Part shown: positions 58,867 through 64,000 of the stretch, piece after piece | How positions within the stretch are numbered: position 1 is the first letter of the stretch | Layout of the letters: each line of letters starts with the position of its first letter | Assembly (NCBI GenBank): GCA_937872445.1 | Contig: CALMSL010000161.1 | Span: forward strand, 1-64,000 | DNA from: an uncultured Microbacteriaceae bacterium | GTDB taxonomy: Bacteria > Actinomycetota > Actinomycetes > Actinomycetales > Microbacteriaceae | Direction of reading: 5' to 3' | Length of the DNA stretch: 64,000 nt | Notes under the pieces: model-generated | The model's database searches: none | What the model was told of the DNA's origin: nothing | The model's input: only the letters and a program-made list of their open reading frames with translations | Translations under genes and position numbers: made by a program

Positions 58867-60313
58867 TCCGAAGGGCTTCCTCAAAACCAGGTCCCGCGAG
58901 CTGCCGCCGCGACGGCCCGTGTCCGTCCGACTTCTGGACTGGAAGGAAATTTACGAACCGGGCGACGACACCGTGCTGCGGCGGCAGGCGGGCCGCTGCA
59001 TGGACTGCGGCGTGCCGTTCTGCCATCAAGGATGCCCGCTGGGGAACCTCATCCCGGAGTGGAACGACCTGATCCGCCGCGGCGAAGGCCGTGAGGCGAG
59101 CGAGCGCCTGCATGCCACCAACAATTTCCCGGAGTTCACCGGGAGGCTCTGCCCCGCGCCGTGCGAAAGCTCCTGCGTTCTCGGCATCAGCCAGGAACCG
59201 GTCACCATCAAGCTCGTCGAACAGTCCATCATCGACACTGCGTGGGCCGAGGACTGGGTGCAGCCGCACCCGCCGGAGCGGCTCACCGGAAAGACGGTTG
59301 CGGTGGTCGGTTCGGGCCCCGCCGGCCTCGCCGCCGCCCAGCAGCTCACGCGCGCGGGCCACACCGTCGCGGTGTTCGAGAGGGATGACCGCATCGGAGG
59401 ACTTCTTCGCTACGGCATTCCGGACTTCAAGCTGGAGAAGAAGCACATCGAGAACCGACTCCGGCAAATGCAGGCCGAGGGCACTAGGTTCCGCGCCCGG
59501 GTGACTATCGGGGTGGACATCTCGTGGGCGGACCTTCGCAGCCGATACGATGCGGTGGTCATCGCGACGGGCGCACTCGTTCCACGCGATCTGCCCATTC
59601 CGGGCCGCGAGCTCGCGGGAGTCCACTTCGCGATGGACTACCTCGTGCAGCAGAACCACCGCGGCGCCGGAGACGACGTCAGCGGGCAGATCACGGCGGA
59701 AGGCCGCCACGTGGTGATTCTGGGCGGCGGCGACACTGGGGCCGACTGCCTCGGCACCGCGCACCGCCAGGGCGCCCTTTCCGTGACGACGCTCGCGATC
59801 GGCAAGAGACCACCGGGCGAACGACCCGGCGCTCAGCCCTGGCCCATGCATCCCCTGCTGTTCGAGGTGTCCAGCGCGCACGAAGAGGGCGGCCAACGCG
59901 AATTCCTGGCCTCCACGGTCGAGTTCCTGTCCAATGGATCCGGTGAGGTGAGCGGCATCCGCATTGCGGAAACCGAGTACCTCGACGGTCGGCGAGTGCC
60001 GAAGTCCGGCACGGAGCGCGAGCTCCCGGCCGACCTCGTCCTGCTGGCCCTCGGATTCACCGGAACCGACACCGCCTCCCTCGGGACCGACTTGGGCATC
60101 GAAAGCGAAGGCGGGGCTGTTCTTCGGGATTCTCAGTTCCACACGAACACGCCGGGCGTCTTCGTCGCGGGCGACGCGGGGCGGGGCGCCTCGCTGATCG
60201 TCTGGGCAATTGCGGAAGGACGCGCCGCGGCAGCGGCCGTCGACCGGTACCTTGAAGGTGACACGGAATTACCGTCGCCCGTGCTGCCCACCGACCGCCC
60301 CATCAGCCTTTGA
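58859..60313 (+). CDS. gltD: Glutamate synthase small subunit
   Basis: NADPH-oxidising FAD subunit that feeds electrons to GltB. 484 residues: an N-terminal domain binding two 4Fe-4S clusters ([17 protein letters not shown] and [12 protein letters not shown]), the [16 protein letters not shown], the [16 protein letters not shown], and [20 protein letters not shown] at the C-terminus. GTG 58859 overlaps gltB. Confidence 0.97.
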   Translation: MADPKGFLKTRSRELPPRRPVSVRLLDWKEIYEPGDDTVLRRQAGRCMDCGVPFCHQGCPLGNLIPEWNDLIRRGEGREASERLHATNNFPEFTGRLCPAPCESSCVLGISQEPVTIKLVEQSIIDTAWAEDWVQPHPPERLTGKTVAVVGSGPAGLAAAQQLTRAGHTVAVFERDDRIGGLLRYGIPDFKLEKKHIENRLRQMQAEGTRFRARVTIGVDISWADLRSRYDAVVIATGALVPRDLPIPGRELAGVHFAMDYLVQQNHRGAGDDVSGQITAEGRHVVILGGGDTGADCLGTAHRQGALSVTTLAIGKRPPGERPGAQPWPMHPLLFEVSSAHEEGGQREFLASTVEFLSNGSGEVSGIRIAETEYLDGRRVPKSGTERELPADLVLLALGFTGTDTASLGTDLGIESEGGAVLRDSQFHTNTPGVFVAGDAGRGASLIVWAIAEGRAAAAAVDRYLEGDTELPSPVLPTDRPISL

Positions 60314-60363
60314 CTACCCGACCGTACACATCCCCACGCAACAACCAGGAATGAAGGACACCA

Positions 60364-61797
60364 GTGAGACGCGCAAAGATCGTCGCAACCCTCGGCCCGG
60401 CAACTTCCAGCTACGAGAATATTCGCGCCATCATCGACGCGGGCGTGGATGTGGCCAGGATGAACCTGAGCCATGGCACCTACGACGTCCATGAGGAGGT
60501 TTACGCGAACGTCCGCAAGGCTGCGGATGCCTCCGGGCGTGCGGTCGCGGTACTCGTCGACCTGCAAGGCCCCAAGATCCGGCTGGGAAAATTTGAGTCC
60601 GGCCCCTACGAACTGGCCGTCGGCGACGTCTTTCGCATCACGACACAGGACATCGTCGGCAACAAGGACATCTCGTCGACGACCTACGAGGGGCTGCCCG
60701 CCGATGTCAAACCGGGGGACCCGCTCCTCATCGACGATGGCAAGGTGACCCTCCGGGTCACCGAAACCGATGGAACGGTCGTCACGACGGTCGTCGAAGT
60801 GCCCGGTGCGGTGTCCAACAACAAGGGGATCAACCTTCCCGGCGTCGCGGTGAACGTGCCGGCACTCTCCGAAAAGGACGAGGAGGATCTCCGCTGGGGG
60901 CTCGGCCTCGGCGCAGACCTCATCGCGCTGTCCTTCGTGCGCAGCGCCGACGACATCGTGCGCGTGCACGAGATCATGGCGGAGGAGGGGCGCAAGATTC
61001 CGGTGATCGCGAAGATCGAGAAGCCTCAGGCCGTCGACAATCTGGAAGCCATCATCGATGCGTTCGACGGCATCATGGTGGCGCGCGGAGACCTCGGAGT
61101 CGAACTGCCGCTCGAGGCGGTACCGCTCGTGCAAAAACGTGCTGTGGAATTGTGCCGCCGGATGGCGAAGCCCGTGATCGTCGCCACCCAGATGCTGGAA
61201 TCGATGATTTCGAGTCCGCGTCCGACGCGGGCGGAAACCTCCGACGTGGCCAACGCGGTCCTGGATGGCACGGATGCCGTGATGCTGAGCGGTGAAACGA
61301 GCGTCGGCGAGTTTCCGGTGATCACGGTGCAGACGATGGCGCGCATCATCGAATCGACGGAGGAACTCGGTCTGGAACGCATCTCGCCGCTCGGCACAAA
61401 GCCCAGGACGCAGGGCGGGGCCGTCACGCTCGCCGCCGCGGAAGTCGCGGAATTTGTCGAGGCCAAGTTTCTGTGCGTGTTCACTCAATCGGGGGACTCC
61501 GCGAGGCGGATGTCCCGCATCCGTTCGCGCATTCCGATGCTCGCGTTCACGCCCATCGAGGGCATCCGCCGCAGGATGGCGCTCACCTGGGGAATCCGGG
61601 CGTTTCTCGTCGACATGGTGACCCACACGGACGCCATGTTCCGCCAGGTGGACGAAACCCTGCTCGAGCTGGGACTGGCGGAAGTGGGTGACGTCGTCGT
61701 CGTCATCTCCGGTTCGCCTCCGGGAACGGCCGGCTCCACAAACGACATGCGGGTGCACCACATCGGCGATGCGCTGAAAGCGCCCATGCCCGCGTGA
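60364..61797 (+). CDS. pyk: Pyruvate kinase
   Basis: Last step of glycolysis. 477 residues: RRAKIVATLGPATSS, VARMNLSHGTYDVH, the beta domain (about 70-170), KIEKPQAVDNL and MVARGDLGVELPLE (metal and substrate), TRAETSDVANAVLDGTDAVMLSGETSVG, and the C-terminal effector domain. GTG 60364; AAGGA lies about 6 nt upstream. The gap to gltD is 50 bp. It is followed by a leftward tRNA. Confidence 0.97.
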   Translation: MRRAKIVATLGPATSSYENIRAIIDAGVDVARMNLSHGTYDVHEEVYANVRKAADASGRAVAVLVDLQGPKIRLGKFESGPYELAVGDVFRITTQDIVGNKDISSTTYEGLPADVKPGDPLLIDDGKVTLRVTETDGTVVTTVVEVPGAVSNNKGINLPGVAVNVPALSEKDEEDLRWGLGLGADLIALSFVRSADDIVRVHEIMAEEGRKIPVIAKIEKPQAVDNLEAIIDAFDGIMVARGDLGVELPLEAVPLVQKRAVELCRRMAKPVIVATQMLESMISSPRPTRAETSDVANAVLDGTDAVMLSGETSVGEFPVITVQTMARIIESTEELGLERISPLGTKPRTQGGAVTLAAAEVAEFVEAKFLCVFTQSGDSARRMSRIRSRIPMLAFTPIEGIRRRMALTWGIRAFLVDMVTHTDAMFRQVDETLLELGLAEVGDVVVVISGSPPGTAGSTNDMRVHHIGDALKAPMPA

Positions 61798-61814
61798 CAC
61801 GCGCGAAAATTCTG

Positions 61815-61897
61815 TGCCGGTGGTGGGACTTGAACCCACACGCCCTTTCGAGCAAAGCATTTTGAGTGCTCCGCGTCTGCCATTCCGCCACACCGGC
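61815..61897 (-). tRNA. tRNA-Leu (anticodon CAA)
   Basis: 83-nt class II tRNA read leftward. The acceptor GCCGGTG (61891-61897 complement) pairs with CACCGGC next to discriminator A at 61815. Anticodon loop CTCAAAA is closed by GAGCA/TGCTT, with CAA at positions 34-36, reading UUG codons. A long variable arm and a T arm GTGGG-TTCAAGT-CCCAC follow. CCA is not encoded. It lies between rightward genes pyk and pdtaR. Confidence 0.96.
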
Positions 61898-61954
61898 GCA
61901 CAGTAGCCGTGAACAGAGTATCGCAACGCTGAACCTCTCCTCGCCTCTTTCCCG

Positions 61955-61960
61955 TAGGCT
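61955..61960 (+). promoter_or_regulatory. -10 element TAGGCT, leaderless ANTAR-regulator promoter
   Basis: TAGGCT ends 7 nt before the GTG at 61968; no Shine-Dalgarno is seen. The gene is preceded by the divergent tRNA, so it needs its own promoter. Confidence 0.55.
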
Positions 61961-61967
61961 TTGAGTT

Positions 61968-62591
61968 GTGGCAGATGAGAATGCAGAAACCCCAGCAGCA
62001 CGCCGTGTCGTGGTGGCCGAAGATGAGTCGCTGATCCGGCTCGACATCGTGGAGACCCTGCGCGACAACGGGTTCGATGTCGTCGGGGAAGCCGGAGACG
62101 GTGAAGCGGCGGTGGCGCTGGCGAGGGAACTGCGCCCTGATCTTGTCGTCATGGACGTGAAAATGCCGAAACTGGACGGAATTTCGGCCGCGGAACAGCT
62201 CACGAAGGATCACATCGCGCCGGTCGTCCTGCTCACCGCGTTCAGCCAGAAGGATCTCGTCGAGCGTGCAACGGAAGCCGGCGCTCTCGCTTACGTCGTC
62301 AAGCCGTTCACGCCGAGCGACCTGCTGCCGGCAATCGAAATCGCGCTCGCCCGGTACGCGCAAATCGTGACGCTCGAGGACGAGGTGTCTGATTTGGTCG
62401 AACGATTCGAGACCCGCAAAATCGTGGACAGGGCGAAGGGCCTCCTGAACGAGAAAATGGGCCTCTCCGAACCGGAGGCGTTCCGCTGGATCCAGAAAGC
62501 CTCCATGGATCGCCGGCTCACCATGCACGACGTCGCCGTGGCGATCATCGATCAGCTCGCGCCGAAGAAGGGCGCACCCCAGAAGGACTAG
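61968..62591 (+). CDS. pdtaR: ANTAR-domain response regulator (PdtaR type)
   Basis: 207 residues: a receiver domain (about 15-130) with acidic AEDES, phospho-acceptor Asp in VVMDVKMPKLDG, conserved Thr/Lys in LLTAF and VVKPF, then a coiled-coil linker and a C-terminal ANTAR RNA-binding domain (about 140-200; KIVDRAKGLLNEKMGLSEPEAFRWIQK). ANTAR proteins act as antiterminators on two-hexaloop RNAs. The cognate kinase (PdtaS-like) is not adjacent. Its stop overlaps by four bases the stop of the convergent thioesterase. Confidence 0.94.
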   Translation: MADENAETPAARRVVVAEDESLIRLDIVETLRDNGFDVVGEAGDGEAAVALARELRPDLVVMDVKMPKLDGISAAEQLTKDHIAPVVLLTAFSQKDLVERATEAGALAYVVKPFTPSDLLPAIEIALARYAQIVTLEDEVSDLVERFETRKIVDRAKGLLNEKMGLSEPEAFRWIQKASMDRRLTMHDVAVAIIDQLAPKKGAPQKD

Positions 62592-62992
62592 GCGTCACGG
62601 AGGATGTTCGTCATCCGGACGGTGGAGAGCCGGTTGCCGTCATCGTCGGTCATGACGATTTCGTGGACGGTGATCGTGCGTCCGAGCGAGATGGCCGTGC
62701 AGGTGCCGGTCACCCAGCCGCTCGTGACCGAACGGGAGTGGCTCGCGCTGATCTCAATGCCCACCGCGTACCGCCCCGCGCCCGCGTGCAGGTGCGCTGC
62801 CGTGGATCCGAGCGATTCGGCGAGCACGAGGTGCGCGCCGCCGTGCAGGATGCCGTACGGCTGGGTATTGCCTTCGACGGGCATCCGCGCGACCGCGAAG
62901 CTCGGGCTCGCTTCGATGAACTCGATGCCCATTTTCCTGCCGAGGGCGCCGGCGGGGGCCGCAGGGTCTACGGCAGTGTCGGTGATGCGCAT
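62588..62992 (-). CDS. PaaI-type hotdog-fold thioesterase
   Basis: 134 residues, one hotdog domain: MGIEFIEASPSFAVARMPV, the active-site helix start QPYGILHGGAHLVLAESLGS, and EISASHSRSVTSGWVTGTC. Members hydrolyse acyl- or aryl-CoA; the substrate is unknown. Leftward, divergent from polA (77-bp gap) and convergent with the ANTAR regulator through the shared palindrome CTAG at 62588-62591. Confidence 0.92.
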   Translation of the reverse strand: MRITDTAVDPAAPAGALGRKMGIEFIEASPSFAVARMPVEGNTQPYGILHGGAHLVLAESLGSTAAHLHAGAGRYAVGIEISASHSRSVTSGWVTGTCTAISLGRTITVHEIVMTDDDGNRLSTVRMTNILRDA

Positions 62993-63056
62993 GATCTGGC
63001 GAAACCCTCAATTTCCTGCCTGCCGCCGATGCTCCCGCCGTGACGGGGGCGGCGGC

Positions 63057-63062
63057 TAGGCT
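63057..63062 (+). promoter_or_regulatory. -10 element TAGGCT, leaderless polA promoter
   Basis: TAGGCT ends 7 nt before the polA GTG in the 77-bp divergent gap; no Shine-Dalgarno is seen. Confidence 0.55.
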
Positions 63063-63069
63063 GACTCTC

Positions 63070-64000
63070 GTGACGGACAACGAAAAGCCTACCCTCATGG
63101 TCATCGATGGTCACTCGCTGGCGTTCCGAGCGTTTTACGCGCTCCCGGTGGACAGTTTCGTGAACCGCGAGGGCCAGCACACAAACGCGATCCACGGGTT
63201 CATTGCGATGCTCATCAATCTTCTGCAGAACGAGAAACCGACGCATCTGGCCGTCGCCTTCGATATTTCGCGATACTCCTTCCGCACCCGCGAATACCCC
63301 GAATACAAGGGCACCCGTGCCGAGACTCCGCCCGAGTTCATCGGCCAGATTCCGCTCCTGGAAGAGGCGTTGAAGGCGATGGGCATCGCGACGATCAGCA
63401 AAGAGGACTTCGAGGCGGACGACATCCTCGCGACGCTCTCGACGCAGGCTGCCGAGCAGGGATTCCACGTCTACGTGGTCTCCGGCGACCGCGACAGCAT
63501 TCAGCTCGTGAACGAGGACGTGACGCTCCTGTACCCGAACGCCAGGGGCGTCTCCGAACTCAAACGCTACGATCCGGCCGCCGTCGAGGAGCGATACGGG
63601 ATCCGCCCCGAGCAGTACCCGGACGTCGCCGCCCTCGTCGGCGAATCGAGCGACAACCTCATCGGCGTCGACAAGGTGGGGGAGAAGACCGCGGTCAAGT
63701 GGGTGCTCGAATATGGCGGGCTCGAGGGGATCCTCGAGCACGCGGAGGAAATCAAGGGTGTCGTCGGCGAAAAGCTGCGCGAACAGAAGGACCGGGCGAT
63801 CCGCAACCGCAAGCTCAACCGACTTGTGACGGATGTCGACTTGCCCGTCGGGCCGAAGGATCTCGCCCGATCGCCCATCGACACGGCGGCGGTGCGCGCC
63901 GTGTTCGACAAACTCCAGTTCCGCACGCTGCTGGACCGGGTACTCAAGATTGCCGCGGCCGAAGGTGGGGGCGCGCCGGAGCCGGCGGCGGCATCCACGG
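63070..64000 (+). CDS. polA: DNA polymerase I, 3' end cut off by the window
   Basis: The first 310 codons only. The visible part is the 5'-3' flap nuclease: TLMVIDGHSLAFRAFYALP, FDISRYSFRTREYPEYKGTR, FEADDILATL, VVSGDRDSIQLV (metal-binding acids), and the helix-hairpin-helix SDNLIGVDKVGEKTA, where the usual LPGVPG reads LIGVDK. An Ala/Pro/Gly-rich linker begins at the window end. The frame is open to the last base. GTG 63070 gives the family N-terminus. Whether the 3'-5' exonuclease is active cannot be judged here. Confidence 0.95.
   Translation, partial: MTDNEKPTLMVIDGHSLAFRAFYALPVDSFVNREGQHTNAIHGFIAMLINLLQNEKPTHLAVAFDISRYSFRTREYPEYKGTRAETPPEFIGQIPLLEEALKAMGIATISKEDFEADDILATLSTQAAEQGFHVYVVSGDRDSIQLVNEDVTLLYPNARGVSELKRYDPAAVEERYGIRPEQYPDVAALVGESSDNLIGVDKVGEKTAVKWVLEYGGLEGILEHAEEIKGVVGEKLREQKDRAIRNRKLNRLVTDVDLPVGPKDLARSPIDTAAVRAVFDKLQFRTLLDRVLKIAAAEGGGAPEPAAAST

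Noticed and set aside
54289..58884. A 1531-codon open frame antisense to gltB, and similar long antisense frames opposite alaS (18344-21064), carB (33602-36046), rel and secD
   Set aside because: High GC at third codon positions removes stops from the complementary frame. Their translations are Arg/Ala/Gly/His-rich with no family motifs, and the sense genes are complete.
1..64000. CRISPR arrays, insertion sequences, prophage, integrases or att sites
   Set aside because: No direct-repeat arrays, transposase or integrase motifs were seen. The only tRNA has no flanking duplicated 3' end.

Overview
The window is chromosomal backbone from a high-GC actinobacterium, most likely a member of the Microbacteriaceae. 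The evidence is high GC with G/C-rich third codon positions, dense use of GTG starts, stop/start overlaps of the ATGA/GTGA type, and an actinobacterial gene order: yajC-secDF-rel, rpsD-alaS-ruvX-mltG-aro-efp-nusB-pyrR, pyr-gmk-rpoZ-coaBC-metK-priA-fmt-rsmB-rpe, and his-trp-lgt-gltBD-pyk. Actinobacterial marker families also occur: an mIHF-type domain on guanylate kinase, a PriA without helicase motifs, an HGxxPAAW membrane protein, a tryptophan-associated membrane protein and a PdtaR-type ANTAR regulator. I see no insertion sequence, prophage, CRISPR array or integration site. The genus assignment is inference.

Layout. 1-3.7 kb: 3' part of thrS, a HIT hydrolase, pdxS and pdxT (pyridoxal phosphate). 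3.7-7.3 kb: an unknown two-helix membrane protein, a YebC/PmpR regulator and ruvCAB. 7.3-13 kb: yajC-secD-secF (protein export) and bifunctional rel (ppGpp). 13-15.8 kb: the only block of leftward genes, holding a small AbiEi-like protein, a DUF349 coiled-coil protein and a membrane-anchored cyclophilin. 15.9-21.5 kb: rarA, rpsD with a structured leader, a small membrane protein, alaS and ruvX. 21.5-27.9 kb: mltG, the shikimate genes aroE-aroC-aroK-aroB-aroQ, efp and nusB. 27.9-37.5 kb: pyrR-pyrB-pyrC-(bPH protein)-carA-carB-pyrF, then gmk. 37.5-45.2 kb: rpoZ, coaBC, metK, priA, fmt, rsmB, rpe. 45.2-53.1 kb: an FKBP isomerase, hisE-hisG-hisF-hisI, trpE, two small membrane proteins, trpC-trpB-trpA. 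53.1-64 kb: lgt, gltB-gltD, pyk, a leftward tRNA-Leu(CAA), an ANTAR response regulator, a leftward thioesterase and the 5' third of polA.

The genes form long co-transcribed runs. The pyrimidine run makes UMP from glutamine, bicarbonate, aspartate and PRPP and is headed by PyrR with a recognisable PyrR-binding RNA loop over its own ribosome-binding site. The shikimate run supplies chorismate, which trpE-C-B-A (lacking trpD and trpF here) converts to tryptophan. hisE-G-F-I supply four steps of histidine synthesis. gltBD returns glutamine nitrogen to glutamate.

The most informative non-coding signal is a recurring -10-like hexamer (TAGGCT, TAGAAT, TAAACT, TACCCT) placed 6-7 nt before start codons of at least eight genes, which predicts many leaderless mRNAs. 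Other points worth a second look are pdxT, whose reading frame has no ATG/GTG/TTG where homologues start; an 8+8 bp palindrome framing the -10 of efp; a two-hairpin rpsD leader; a terminator hairpin for rel inside the opposing gene; and the mIHF-guanylate kinase fusion. No intergenic gap exceeds 300 bp; the longest is the 194-bp rpsD leader region.
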